Shown: in pieces, positions 1 through 8,390 of the stretch
Layout of the letters: each line of letters opens with the position of its first letter
Numbering within the stretch: the stretch's first letter is position 1
Source: Thalassomonas haliotis
GTDB taxonomy: Bacteria; Pseudomonadota; Gammaproteobacteria; Enterobacterales; Alteromonadaceae
Direction of reading: 5' to 3'
Assembly: GCF_028657945.1 (NCBI RefSeq)
Contig: NZ_CP059693.1
Location: 5,394,001 to 5,458,000, forward strand
Length of the DNA: 64,000 nucleotides
Position numbers and translations under genes: made by a program
The notes under the pieces: model-generated
Told to the model about the DNA's origin: nothing
The model's input: only the letters and a program-made list of their open reading frames with translations
Databases searched by the model: none

Positions 1-816
1 GGTATAAAGCTGACAGCAGATGCCTGCATCCGGGACTGTCCTCCCCCTGATATCGTGATAGTGCCCAGCCTGTGGCGCAATCCCAGACCGGTTTTACGTC
101 AGCAGCAGGAGTTAATTCAGTGGTTACATGACTTATGGCAGCAGGGAACCACCCTGATAGGCACAGGCACCGGGGTATGTTTTCTGGCGCAATCCGGGTT
201 GCTCGACAGGCATTCCGCCACCACCCACTGGCATTATGTTGAACAATTTAAACGTGACTATCCGGCCGTGGTGCTTAAACCGGACTTTTTTATCACCCAG
301 TCAGAGCGGATTTTTTGCGCCGCCAGTTTAAATGCCCTGGCAGATATTATTGTTCATATCATAGACCAGACTTATGGCCGCGCGGCAGCCCAGCAGGTAG
401 AGCGTAACTTTTCCCACGAGATCAGAAAACCCTATGAAGAACAGAGATACAGGGAAGGGGCAGTAGATCGCCACCCCGATGAACTGATTTCTCAGATCCA
501 GTTCTGGCTAAAAACCAATCTTACTTCTCCCCTGACCTTAAACCAGGTCGCCGCCCAGTTTGGCCTGAGCCAGCGCTCTTTCACCCGGCGTTTTAAAACG
601 GCTACCGGCAGCAGCGCCGGGGACTACTGGCAGCAGCTTAAGCTGGAAAGCGCCAAGGAGCTATTATCCTCTAGCAATTTATCAATCCAGGAAGTGTCTT
701 ATCAGGTGGGATATCCGAATCAGGGGGATCTGACCCGGTTGTTTAAAAAACACCTGGCGCTGACCCCCAAGGATTACCGCCAGATGGTACGTAAAAAGCT
801 TTTTAGCCAGGAATAA
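1..816 (+). CDS. GlxA-type AraC-family transcriptional regulator, 5' end missing
   Basis: The frame is open to base 1 (residues PPDIVIVPSLW before and across the first GTG at 55), so the gene begins outside the window. The N-terminal part is the end of a DJ-1/PfpI (class I glutamine amidotransferase-like) domain, including a GTGTGVCFLAQSGLL segment of the kind seen at the nucleophile-elbow position. The C-terminal ~100 residues are an AraC-type double helix-turn-helix (VAAQFGLSQRSFTRRFKTATG and the second helix set around VSYQVGYPNQGDLTRLFKKH). Family members are cytoplasmic regulators of catabolic genes; the ligand cannot be told here. The neighbour downstream is convergent, so the target is unknown. 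Identification of the family is secure; the role is not. Confidence 0.88.
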   Translation, partial: GIKLTADACIRDCPPPDIVIVPSLWRNPRPVLRQQQELIQWLHDLWQQGTTLIGTGTGVCFLAQSGLLDRHSATTHWHYVEQFKRDYPAVVLKPDFFITQSERIFCAASLNALADIIVHIIDQTYGRAAAQQVERNFSHEIRKPYEEQRYREGAVDRHPDELISQIQFWLKTNLTSPLTLNQVAAQFGLSQRSFTRRFKTATGSSAGDYWQQLKLESAKELLSSSNLSIQEVSYQVGYPNQGDLTRLFKKHLALTPKDYRQMVRKKLFSQE

Positions 817-839
817 AGCCAAGCTTTATTTAACCCAAG

Positions 840-3017
840 TCAGATATCATCCGGACGGCCGAGATCTGCTTGTTGATAATCACAAACGCCATCGGGAAAA
901 ACCGCTTCAAGCAGCTCTATGTGCCCGCTCATATCATGCTGGCCGTAAAGGCCTGCTTTTATTGCCTGCTTCACCGGCATCAGCTGACATTTGAAGACAT
1001 CTCCGGCCCAGCCGCCGCCGGCCTGGATACGACTGGTACTGTACATAGGATATACCTGCTGACAGCTGCCGTTGCTTTTCTGATTCCACTGACCGTCCCA
1101 GACATGCTGTCCCCGGTGTAAAACAGCACCATCGGCCGCAAAGCAAGTATCCTGTAGCCGGTCAGGCTTAGCCTCAAGCACACCGGCAAAAGAATCCTCT
1201 TTTTTATTTAGCAACCAGCTGTCCATCATGTTAAACGCCTGCTGCACCGGATTATGCTCTTTGTGGGAGATCCAAATCACATGATTATCCGCATGGCCGT
1301 TGGCTTGCTGCATCCTTAGCCGGCTATAGAATGACGCGGAAACATGGTGCATATCCAGATCATCCTCCAGATAATGGCGCACATCGATCACCGGCAAGGC
1401 CAGCTTACCGATAAAAACCTGACCGGAACGGTAGGCCGCCTGCATAGCAGAAAGGGAGCCGGCCCTTCTTTTCGCCGCATGCCCGTTCACCTTGGTAATG
1501 TTCTGATTGCCCCATAAAGAAAGCCATAAAGGAAGTTTTTTGCCAAATGGCGTGATCAGCGACTCTGCTTCCATTTCAGGCTGGGGTTTCCAGCTGCCGA
1601 TATTTTTATTGATATCCAAAAATTCTTCGAAACTGATATTGTTATCCACAAAAGCCGATAAACCGTATTGCACCCCGACATTATCCCAGGTCGTCAAACC
1701 AAATCCCTGCTCATCCTTACCAAACAGGTTGGCCATATCCTGCCAGTAACTCCAGTTTACCTTCTCCACTATCTCGGGGTGGAAAAAATCACGGATAAAA
1801 CCCTGCCTGGGATTATTAATAAAACTGGATAAGCCAAAGTAGCCGTTGATGCACTCACTGTTGCCCTGTGGCAGGGAAGGAACAAAACCCGCCATCAACT
1901 GGTTAACCGGCTGCAGGAAGCCCGCTTTTTGAGGGAAATCGTTGATGGCATTCATGCCTTCAATCAGTTGCCTTTTTTGCCAGTCGTTCCAGGTCGCCTT
2001 ATCCCGGCTGCGGAAAGTGAAATAATTATTTAATAAGTCGCAATCCAAGGCATAAGTGGTTTGGGTGATCATATCGGGGTAGGAATATAAGGGGATGAGG
2101 CCGTCGAGTATGCCGCGGCTGTTCTGGCCTATCAGGTATTGGGCCAGCCCGCCGCCAGAGCCGCCGATACCAACGGTATAAAGGGGCTCGCCATATAAGC
2201 TGACAAATTGCTGTTTAACCCGCCGCGCGGTATCTTCCGCCAGCAGCATATTGTAGGTATAGCTGGTACGGTTACCGCTGGAGCTGATCACCGCATAACC
2301 GGCCTGTAACTGCTCTAGTTGCCGGGTGATCACCCGGCGCGCCGTTTGTCGCCCTTGCCGGTAACCTATGCCGGAACCGCCGTTAAACTGATAGATCAGC
2401 CGTTGATTCCACCGGGATGTCGCCGTGCGAGAGTCCACCTCACCCAGGGATACCGGCATCACCAGGGTATAAATAAAACGGTTAATGGTACCTTGCTCCA
2501 CCCGGAATAAACTCCCTGTTATTTTTTGGCTGCTTGCTTGCTGCTCCAGCCAGGCCTGGGTGACCCGATTTACCTTCTCCTCGCCGTTAACCCTGTAATA
2601 AGACACGGACGTTGGCAAAGAGCAGTCTTTGCTATAACCGATAATATCTTTCTTGTCTGATATTGAGCGGTAGACAGGGACCCCCAGGCCAAGCTGGTTA
2701 TCCACTTGTGGTTGTCCCAACCCTGAATCTAAGGTCATGCAATAAAAGGGGTATTGCATTTTTCCTGCATATAAGCTGTTTACCGGGCCGGTTCCGCCAA
2801 TGGCAATCGGGAAGGCAAAGGTTTCTTGCGGCCTTGGGGTCAAGCGAATATGGCCGGAGATCGGCAGCTGAAAACTTTCCGAAGCCACGGCCACGGCTTT
2901 TACCTGCCGGTAAGCAAAAGATTTAGCCGGCTGCCATAATTTAATAAAGAAAAAACTGCTGATACCGACTAATACTAACAGTACAAAGCCGATGAAAACC
3001 CACCTTTTTTGTGTCAT
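840..3017 (-). CDS. DUF6351-like secreted or membrane-anchored alpha/beta-hydrolase-type protein
   Basis: This is a 725-residue protein. The ATG at 3017 is chosen because it follows a strong ribosome site (AGGAGG, about 7 nt upstream); a frame extension to 3056 lacks one. One hydrophobic segment near the N terminus (WVFIGFVLLVLVGISSFFFI) gives a membrane anchor or uncleaved signal, so the body is probably periplasmic. The segment GIGGSGGGLAQYLIG (about residue 290) resembles a serine-hydrolase nucleophile elbow, and NGGSGIGYRQG upstream resembles the DUF6351 pattern. A His near the end (DMSGHIELLEAVFPDGVCDY) could complete a triad. The substrate is unknown. It is convergent with the AraC gene and followed by a 200-nt gap. 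The family call is from motif memory; hydrolase activity is inference. Confidence 0.65.
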   Translation of the reverse strand: MTQKRWVFIGFVLLVLVGISSFFFIKLWQPAKSFAYRQVKAVAVASESFQLPISGHIRLTPRPQETFAFPIAIGGTGPVNSLYAGKMQYPFYCMTLDSGLGQPQVDNQLGLGVPVYRSISDKKDIIGYSKDCSLPTSVSYYRVNGEEKVNRVTQAWLEQQASSQKITGSLFRVEQGTINRFIYTLVMPVSLGEVDSRTATSRWNQRLIYQFNGGSGIGYRQGRQTARRVITRQLEQLQAGYAVISSSGNRTSYTYNMLLAEDTARRVKQQFVSLYGEPLYTVGIGGSGGGLAQYLIGQNSRGILDGLIPLYSYPDMITQTTYALDCDLLNNYFTFRSRDKATWNDWQKRQLIEGMNAINDFPQKAGFLQPVNQLMAGFVPSLPQGNSECINGYFGLSSFINNPRQGFIRDFFHPEIVEKVNWSYWQDMANLFGKDEQGFGLTTWDNVGVQYGLSAFVDNNISFEEFLDINKNIGSWKPQPEMEAESLITPFGKKLPLWLSLWGNQNITKVNGHAAKRRAGSLSAMQAAYRSGQVFIGKLALPVIDVRHYLEDDLDMHHVSASFYSRLRMQQANGHADNHVIWISHKEHNPVQQAFNMMDSWLLNKKEDSFAGVLEAKPDRLQDTCFAADGAVLHRGQHVWDGQWNQKSNGSCQQVYPMYSTSRIQAGGGWAGDVFKCQLMPVKQAIKAGLYGQHDMSGHIELLEAVFPDGVCDYQQADLGRPDDI

Positions 3018-3178
3018 AACCCGCTCCTCCTGTACAGCTTTTTTGAGCATATACACCTTTAATTCTAGTTTAAAAAAGCACAGGTTTTCGAAGAGCCGGA
3101 AGCCGGTCAGCTAAAGTATTTGGATTTTATCAGGTTATTTTTCCATTTCGATAATGGACAAGAATATAAGGGCAGTAA

Positions 3179-3203
3179 CCGGCGCTTATAATGTCAGCGC
3201 CGG
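3179..3203. terminator. Stem-loop after the TIGR04219 gene
   Basis: CCGGCGCT pairs with AGCGCCGG around a 9-nt loop just past the stop of the outer membrane protein gene. No clear U-tract follows on the minus strand, so it may be a transcript-end stabilising hairpin rather than a full intrinsic terminator. Confidence 0.5.
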
Positions 3204-3213
3204 CTGATAACAA

Positions 3214-3966
3214 TTAAAAGTGCATGATGATTCCGGCAAACAGACCTTTAAACTCAAGGTCGGCATAAAAGTCGTCCAGATCATCCAGCTCAAATTTTAC
3301 CGCGCGGTAACCTGCGGTCAGGTTAACATCCAGGGCAAAGTTATCCGTCAGGGCATAGCTGACCCCGAGTTGGTAATCATACATAGTATGATCATCAAAA
3401 GTTAAATAATTGCCTTCGGCGAACAGGTTCCAGTCGGTGAAAGGTAAACCTATGATCGCCGAACTGTAGGCCATAGGTATAATTTCCGAAAGCGAACGGC
3501 TGGCAGTTAGCGTATTGCCGATATCCGCTACCTTTACATCACCATCGAGATCCCTTGCAGTTAAACCAAAATCAAAGGTCAGCAGATCATTGTCGAACAG
3601 CTCATAATAAAAAGTGTAATCGTTATAGCTGACATCAAAAACGGCATCGACACTGGTATTGGCTGTAAAAGTTTGCTCGTTAAATTCAAAATCTGTGGTC
3701 AGCGTGGTATTACCCTCGGTATCCAGCTTGGTATGCGCCAGTTTAATATTCGGTAAAAACGGCAGTGGATGCTCCACGGCAACAAAAAAACTGCCCTGCT
3801 GCTCATCTTTTAAATTAAAATCGTTTTGAGTAGTACTTTCCCCGAACACCCCCTCGGCTTCGTTATCCCATAGCTGTCCGCCGAAATAGACCCCTAATAA
3901 GGTGTCCGCCTGTACCGATGCCGATAACAAGGTGCTAAGTGTTAACGCTATAGCTGCTTTTTTCAT
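3214..3966 (-). CDS. TIGR04219-type outer membrane beta-barrel protein
   Basis: This 250-residue protein starts with a clear Sec signal (MKKAAIALTLSTLLSASVQA, cleavage before DTLLG). The rest is alternating amphipathic beta strands ending in FAGIIMHF, the C-terminal aromatic signature of outer-membrane beta-barrels. The pattern matches the TIGR04219 family known from Alteromonadales and Vibrionales; its function is not established. It is the last gene of an apparent three-gene operon, lying 3 nt after the DUF2333 gene and downstream of the PCuAC gene. A role in envelope maintenance is only suggested by this context. Confidence 0.8.
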   Translation of the reverse strand: MKKAAIALTLSTLLSASVQADTLLGVYFGGQLWDNEAEGVFGESTTQNDFNLKDEQQGSFFVAVEHPLPFLPNIKLAHTKLDTEGNTTLTTDFEFNEQTFTANTSVDAVFDVSYNDYTFYYELFDNDLLTFDFGLTARDLDGDVKVADIGNTLTASRSLSEIIPMAYSSAIIGLPFTDWNLFAEGNYLTFDDHTMYDYQLGVSYALTDNFALDVNLTAGYRAVKFELDDLDDFYADLEFKGLFAGIIMHF

Positions 3967-3969
3967 GTT

Positions 3970-4962
3970 TTATCCCTGACTTAATAATTCATTTAAATCA
4001 ATTAATGCGGCATTAGCCCGCGAAATATAGTTGGCCATCACCAAAGAGTGATTGGCAAGAAAACCAAAACCGTCGCCATTAAGGATCATCGGACTCCATA
4101 CCGGCTGCTGGCTCGCTTTTAGCTCCCGGATGATCTGCTGCACGCTGACTTTGGCATTTTTCTTTTCCAGTACATCATTAAAATCGATTTCTATTGCCTG
4201 CAAAAAGTGCAATAACGCCCAACAAGCGCCCCTGGCTTCATAAAACTCATCATCGATTTTCCACCAGCTGGTTTTCATCTGCAGGCTCGATGCCGCGCTG
4301 GTTGACTGCTGGGCAACACTGTCACCCGCCAGATCGGTATTCATTTGCTCCCGGCCGACACTGGCGCTTAACCGCTGCGAATAGCTGCCTAAACGTTTTT
4401 CCACTTCTTTAAGCCAGTCCCGCAAATTATCGGCTCGGGCATAAAACTGCGCATTCTGGCTGCCGACATCGGTAAGGGCCGTGCGATAGGCGTATAACTC
4501 TTTGATCGCTTTTTTATATTCCCCTTCGGCACTTGGCATCGCCCAACTGGTATGATCGATATTTAACTGCGGGTGGGCGGTTTTTAAATGTTGATTTTCC
4601 AGCGACTGAGACTGGGAGCGGCTAAACTCCTGGCGCATCACCAGGGCCATATCCCGGACCATTTCCAGGGCGCCAAATTCCCAGGCGGGAATATTATCTA
4701 AAAATACCGACGGCGGGATGGCGTCGTTGGATAAATAACCGCCGGGTTTATTAAGCATAGTTTCGATCACCCGGATCAAAGACGTGGTGGTGGTATATCC
4801 CACCACAGGTGCGACATTATCTCCGGCGGCATCCTGGGTCACCTGGGTTGTAATATCAAATTCGTCCGGCTCAAAACTCCACCACACTCCGATAACATAA
4901 AAAATAAAAAACACAGCAACGACCATAGCCACGACTGTTTTTGTGGAAAAACTGATTTTCAT
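3970..4962 (-). CDS. DUF2333 family inner-membrane protein
   Basis: This 330-residue protein has one N-terminal membrane helix (VVAMVVAVFFIFYVIGVWW) followed by a long, mostly helical periplasmic part containing the family-typical stretch GGYLSNDAIPPSVFLDNIPAWEFG (split across residues ~75-100). DUF2333 is widespread in gammaproteobacteria and has no assigned biochemical role. It sits between the PCuAC and TIGR04219 genes on the same strand with gaps of 17 and 3 nt, so the three are probably co-transcribed. Confidence 0.85.
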   Translation of the reverse strand: MKISFSTKTVVAMVVAVFFIFYVIGVWWSFEPDEFDITTQVTQDAAGDNVAPVVGYTTTTSLIRVIETMLNKPGGYLSNDAIPPSVFLDNIPAWEFGALEMVRDMALVMRQEFSRSQSQSLENQHLKTAHPQLNIDHTSWAMPSAEGEYKKAIKELYAYRTALTDVGSQNAQFYARADNLRDWLKEVEKRLGSYSQRLSASVGREQMNTDLAGDSVAQQSTSAASSLQMKTSWWKIDDEFYEARGACWALLHFLQAIEIDFNDVLEKKNAKVSVQQIIRELKASQQPVWSPMILNGDGFGFLANHSLVMANYISRANAALIDLNELLSQG

Positions 4963-4979
4963 AAACTGCTCCTAATCTC

Positions 4980-5459
4980 CTAATGATGGTGATGGTGATT
5001 GTTTTTTTTCTTTAATCCCTGAACCGGCAGCTCGATATTCACCTCCTGCCCCCCTAAGAAATGCAAGGTGACCGGCATATTTTCCCCCTGCTTTAACGGG
5101 CCGGGTAAATCGAATACCATTAAATGCAGCCCGGATGGTTGTAAAGTCACACTTTCCTTGGCCTTGATAACAATTGACGACTTTTGCCTCATACGCATCA
5201 TGCCGTCAGACATGCTATGCTCATGAATCTCAATGCGCGGACTGCGTTTGCTGCTGGCGCCGGTTAAGGTAAATATCTTGTCGCTACGGTTGGTAATGGT
5301 CATATAAGCCGAGGAAATAGCGGTGCCGGGAATGGTTTCCCTGACGTAGCCGCCATCAACAGCAATTGCCCCGCTTGCTGCAAAACTTAGGACGCTAAAA
5401 CTGCAAACAGTTAAAAAACAACATATAAACAATGAAAAAGCCGGGTAAAATTTTTTCAT
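4980..5459 (-). CDS. PCu(A)C-type periplasmic copper chaperone with a natural poly-His tail
   Basis: This 159-residue protein has a signal peptide (about residues 1-28) and a PCu(A)C domain. The copper-binding pattern is readable: His79/His81, Met90, then His112-x-Met114 (GLHLMVFDLP), with the typical ~21-residue spacing between the Met and the HxM pair. Family members deliver Cu(I) to cytochrome oxidase or act in periplasmic copper handling. The protein ends in KKKNNHHHHH, five natural histidines that could add a metal site. It is the first gene of the operon with DUF2333 and the TIGR04219 protein. No copper-operon neighbours (cox, cop) are present nearby. Confidence 0.88.
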   Translation of the reverse strand: MKKFYPAFSLFICCFLTVCSFSVLSFAASGAIAVDGGYVRETIPGTAISSAYMTITNRSDKIFTLTGASSKRSPRIEIHEHSMSDGMMRMRQKSSIVIKAKESVTLQPSGLHLMVFDLPGPLKQGENMPVTLHFLGGQEVNIELPVQGLKKKNNHHHHH

Positions 5460-5530
5460 CTCTCTCTATACTTCCTTATCCAGACGCATTATGGTTGTGG
5501 TGCCCGCTATTGTAACTAAGCTAAGACAAA

Positions 5531-6268
5531 ATGGATAATTTAATTCTTACTCATGAACATCACGGCGTTTTCACTATCACCTTGAATCGCCTTGATAAAA
5601 AAAATGCCCTTAACACGGCTATGTACCAATCCCTGATCAAACACTTTGCTTATGCCAGCCAAAGCGACACTGTGCATTGCCTGCTGATCCAGGGAGATCA
5701 AAACTGCTTCACCGCAGGTAACGACCTGCAGGACTTTATTGAAAGCGCCGAAAGCGGTGACCTGGTGGCAATAGAATTTGTCAGGATCCTGGCCGCTTTC
5801 GACAAACCTATTGTTGCCGCCGTTGCCGGTGTTGCTGTCGGTATCGGCACCACCTTGCTGCTGCATTGCGACATGGTGATAGCCGCCAACAACAGCCACT
5901 TTAAACTGCCCTTTACCCAATTAGGCCTGTGCCCGGAAGCCGGTTCCAGCTTATTGCTGAGCCAACGCCTTGGCCATAACCGCGCCTTTGAACTTCTGGT
6001 ATTGGGAAAGTCCTTCGAAGCAGAGCAAGCGCTGGCATACGGCCTGGTCAACCAGGTATGCCAGCCGGATGAAGTACTGCCACGCGCGGCGACCATAGCC
6101 GCTGAAATTGCCGCACTGCCGCAAGATGCCGTCAAAACCAGTCGGGCTCTTATTCATCAGGCCAGCCAGGCAATACTGCCAGGCGTGATCGAAAATGAAG
6201 GTAAAGAATTTGTCCGGTTAATGGCCACGGATACCTGTAAAAACATCCTGGCCAAATTCTTCAGATAA
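5531..6268 (+). CDS. Enoyl-CoA hydratase/isomerase family protein
   Basis: This is a 245-residue single-domain crotonase. Residues ~60-75 (FTAGNDLQDF) and ~95-110 (AAVAGVAVGIGTTLLLHCDMVIA) are the oxyanion-hole segments. PFTQLGLCPEAGSSLLLSQRLG carries a glutamate at the place of one of the catalytic acids. The length and the missing second acid favour an isomerase-like or side-pathway member rather than classical FadB-type hydratase. It is a single gene divergent from the copper operon and followed by a strong intrinsic terminator. Cytosolic; the exact acyl-CoA substrate cannot be read. Confidence 0.88.
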   Translation: MDNLILTHEHHGVFTITLNRLDKKNALNTAMYQSLIKHFAYASQSDTVHCLLIQGDQNCFTAGNDLQDFIESAESGDLVAIEFVRILAAFDKPIVAAVAGVAVGIGTTLLLHCDMVIAANNSHFKLPFTQLGLCPEAGSSLLLSQRLGHNRAFELLVLGKSFEAEQALAYGLVNQVCQPDEVLPRAATIAAEIAALPQDAVKTSRALIHQASQAILPGVIENEGKEFVRLMATDTCKNILAKFFR

Positions 6269-6318
6269 GCTTTTAAATAAATCTTTCAAACAAAGACTTA
6301 GAAAAATGCTTTAGCCCC

Positions 6319-6353
6319 AAAGCCAGATAATAACAACAATTTATCTGGCTTTT
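6319..6353 (+). terminator. Intrinsic terminator after the enoyl-CoA hydratase gene
   Basis: Perfect 12-bp arms (AAAGCCAGATAA / TTATCTGGCTTT) around a 10-nt loop, followed by a short T run. The A-rich 5' side would also let it act for the convergent psp-side operon. Confidence 0.85.
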
Positions 6354-6379
6354 CTCTTCACGATAAACAAGCAAAAACC

Positions 6380-6724
6380 CTATCCTGAATGAGCATGTTG
6401 CCTGCCACCCCGGCTAAGCAGCCAGATAGCACAGGCAATCAAGACTATTGGCCAGAACATACCCAGCATCAACATCAGCCCCCCGCCAAATATCAACAGG
6501 ATGATAAAAATAATCGAGCCAAAAACACTTAATACTATGGCTAACGCCGCTATCACCAGCACCACCACAAATAAAGCGGCAAAACTGATCGCCTGAACCG
6601 GCTCAAGTAACTCATTATCCATATAAACATCTACGTTAAACCAATCGATAACACTAGCGCCAAATACATAGGTTAAAAATAAAGTGGCGAATATGGCCAG
6701 CAATAACGATTTCATAAATGACAT
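6380..6724 (-). CDS. Small inner-membrane protein of the psp locus
   Basis: This is a 114-residue, strongly hydrophobic protein with about four predicted membrane segments (LLLAIFATLFLTYVFG, ISFAALFVVVLVIAALAIVL, FGSIIFIILLIFGGGLML, FWPIVLIACAIWLLS) and a short basic, His-containing tail. A GGAGG ribosome site lies only 4 nt before the ATG at 6724; an in-frame ATG at 6715 is an alternative. It follows pspC and pspA on the same strand and may be a phage-shock accessory protein comparable in position to PspD or PspG, but no sequence identity with these is claimed. Function unknown. Confidence 0.7.
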   Translation of the reverse strand: MSFMKSLLLAIFATLFLTYVFGASVIDWFNVDVYMDNELLEPVQAISFAALFVVVLVIAALAIVLSVFGSIIFIILLIFGGGLMLMLGMFWPIVLIACAIWLLSRGGRQHAHSG

Positions 6725-6786
6725 GCAACCTCCTTCTTTTCGTGCTATTGCAGCGACTTTTTATAGCGATTAACTAACTTGTGGCG

Positions 6787-6996
6787 TTACCTGTCCGACA
6801 TCAACAGGGCTGATACCAGGTAAGCGACACCGGCTGCCACGGGAAAGGTGATCAGTGCCACAATGGCCGCCACCCTTACCACTAACCTGGGTAACTGGTA
6901 GTATTTGGCCAGGCCGGCGCAGACTCCGGATAGTTTTTTATGGTGAACATCTTTTGCCAGTGTTTTCTTAACGGAGTAATTTCTATCGTACTGCAT
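6787..6996 (-). CDS. pspC: PspC-domain protein
   Basis: This 69-residue protein has the PspC core: LSGVCAGLAKYYQLPRLVVRVAAIVALITFPVAAGVAYLVSALL, read in segments, with a soluble N-terminal arm and a membrane hairpin. It is shorter than E. coli PspC (119 aa), lacking the C-terminal periplasmic leucine-zipper part. In the known system PspC is an inner-membrane sensor that binds PspA on envelope stress. It lies ~115 nt downstream of pspA on the same strand. No separate pspB gene is visible. Confidence 0.85.
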   Translation of the reverse strand: MQYDRNYSVKKTLAKDVHHKKLSGVCAGLAKYYQLPRLVVRVAAIVALITFPVAAGVAYLVSALLMSDR

Positions 6997-7111
6997 CTCT
7001 AATCCCCTCTCCCGGTACCTTCAAAGTGACTTTATTTATTGAAGGCATACCGGCTTGCTTGTTTATAAAATAATTGCCAGCAAGTATTAACCAGCGGCAC
7101 TAAGGTGATAA

Positions 7112-7774
7112 CTAACCGTTAACGACCTTTTTTTTCAGCTGTGCCAGTTCCTGATCTATATTGTCATCACTTTCCAATGCCCTGAACTGGCTGTTGAGAT
7201 CTTTATTTTCCATCATGTCATAAGCCTCAATTTCCGCCTCTACCCGATCAATTTTCTGCTGGTATCGCTCGAATTTAGCAATGGCTTCATCAATATTGAC
7301 CACCGCCGCCTGCTGACGCACTTTCAATCTCACTTCAACACTTTGCTGGCGTACGACATAAGCTTGTTGACGACGCTTGGCTTCGGTTAATTTATCCTGC
7401 AAGCGTTGGCTGTCTTCCTGCACCTTGCTTAAATATTCTTCCAGCGTATCCAGCTCTTGTTGAACTAACTGCACCTGCTCTTTGCCTTTGTTTTTTTCTG
7501 CCAGTGCCGAGCGGGCCAAATCTTCCCGGTCTTTGCTGATGGCCAGTTCGGCTTTCTCCTGCCAATGACTGATACTGGTTTCGAATGTGCGCTTTTGCCG
7601 TAACAAGGTTTTCTTATCGGCAATATGTTTTGCCGCTACCGCCCGTACCTCAACCAGGGTTTCTTCCATTTCCTGAATGATCAGCTTGATCATTTTTTCC
7701 GGATGCTCGGCTTTATCTAACATACTGTTGATATTGGCGTTAACGATATCTGTAAATCTTGAAAACATACCCAT
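7112..7774 (-). CDS. pspA: Phage shock protein A
   Basis: This 220-residue protein is almost wholly coiled coil, with the typical start MGMFSRFTDIVNANINSMLDKAEHPEKMI, read in segments, and the conserved IIQEMEETLVEVR region. PspA family members bind the inner membrane under stress and, in enterobacteria, also hold the sigma-54 activator PspF inactive. No pspF gene is next to it here, but a sigma-54-type element lies upstream of the operon. It is 12 nt downstream of a small secreted-protein gene, so the two are probably co-transcribed. Confidence 0.95.
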   Translation of the reverse strand: MGMFSRFTDIVNANINSMLDKAEHPEKMIKLIIQEMEETLVEVRAVAAKHIADKKTLLRQKRTFETSISHWQEKAELAISKDREDLARSALAEKNKGKEQVQLVQQELDTLEEYLSKVQEDSQRLQDKLTEAKRRQQAYVVRQQSVEVRLKVRQQAAVVNIDEAIAKFERYQQKIDRVEAEIEAYDMMENKDLNSQFRALESDDNIDQELAQLKKKVVNG

Positions 7775-7786
7775 AATGACACTCTC

Positions 7787-8077
7787 CTACTCTTGTAAAT
7801 AATTTTTATGTTCTTGACTGTGCTGTTTTTTATGCACTGTCGTTTTAGTCGTTTCATCAGAAAACAACAGCGCACTTTCGGCTTTAAATTCGCGGATTTC
7901 CTGGCTGATGGAATGACTCAGCTGTTGTGTCAGCTCTGTTACCATTTGCTGCCCCTGGGCAACAACAAACTGGCTCACCGTCGCTTCTACCGACACTTGC
8001 TGTGCATTGGCCTTAGTCACTAAAGCCGTTAATAAAATACCTGCCAGTACCAGTTTTTTATTCATTCGTTTATTCAT
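7787..8077 (-). CDS. Small exported protein, first gene of the psp operon
   Basis: This 96-residue protein has a signal peptide (KKLVLAGILLTALVTKANA, cleavage before QQVSV) and a short polar, Gln-rich mature part with predicted helix (TVSQFVVAQGQQMVTELTQQ). It ends in a His/Lys-rich tail. It is not a known Psp component to my knowledge. Its position, 12 nt before pspA and just below a sigma-54-type promoter, suggests a periplasmic part of the same stress response. It weakly resembles the exported product of 9564-9839 (pattern V..xV, Q-rich helix, QEIR/QAIR), and both follow similar promoters. Function unknown. Confidence 0.72.
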   Translation of the reverse strand: MNKRMNKKLVLAGILLTALVTKANAQQVSVEATVSQFVVAQGQQMVTELTQQLSHSISQEIREFKAESALLFSDETTKTTVHKKQHSQEHKNYLQE

Positions 8078-8390
8078 AACCGAGATCCTTATAGCCTTTA
8101 AATAACCTGATAAAAGTGCTTAATCACATAAGCTTTAAACTACCTATTACAATCCACATGCCAAATTAGAAATAAAAAATAAACAATTGATAAATAAGAA
8201 TAAATTACAAACCCAGAATAAACAGGAAAAAAGAGACATATTATGTCAAACTAAAATATAGTGATTTTAACCACTGAGGATGTGAAATTGACCAACTATA
8301 GGCAAAGGAAGAAATTCAGGGTTTACTTTAAAAAAATACGGGGGTAAAGATCAGGCAAAGCCCGCAATAAAATACGGACCTATTTCAGGA
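8078..8390. other. AT-rich intergenic region, psp promoter side
   Basis: These 313 nt separate the psp operon from sseA. They hold the sigma-54-like element at 8148-8165 and otherwise A/T-rich sequence without a credible gene. An activator (PspF-like) binding site would be expected about 80-130 nt upstream of the transcription start but was not identified. Confidence 0.6.
8148..8165 (-). promoter_or_regulatory. Candidate sigma-54 -24/-12 promoter for the psp operon
   Basis: Reading the minus strand gives TTTGGCATGTGGATTGTA. This fits YTGGCAC-N5-TTGCW with the correct spacing, differing at C to T in both boxes. It would start transcription about 60 nt before the exported-protein gene that leads the psp operon. 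The psp operon of enterobacteria is sigma-54 dependent, which supports the call. Confidence 0.7.
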
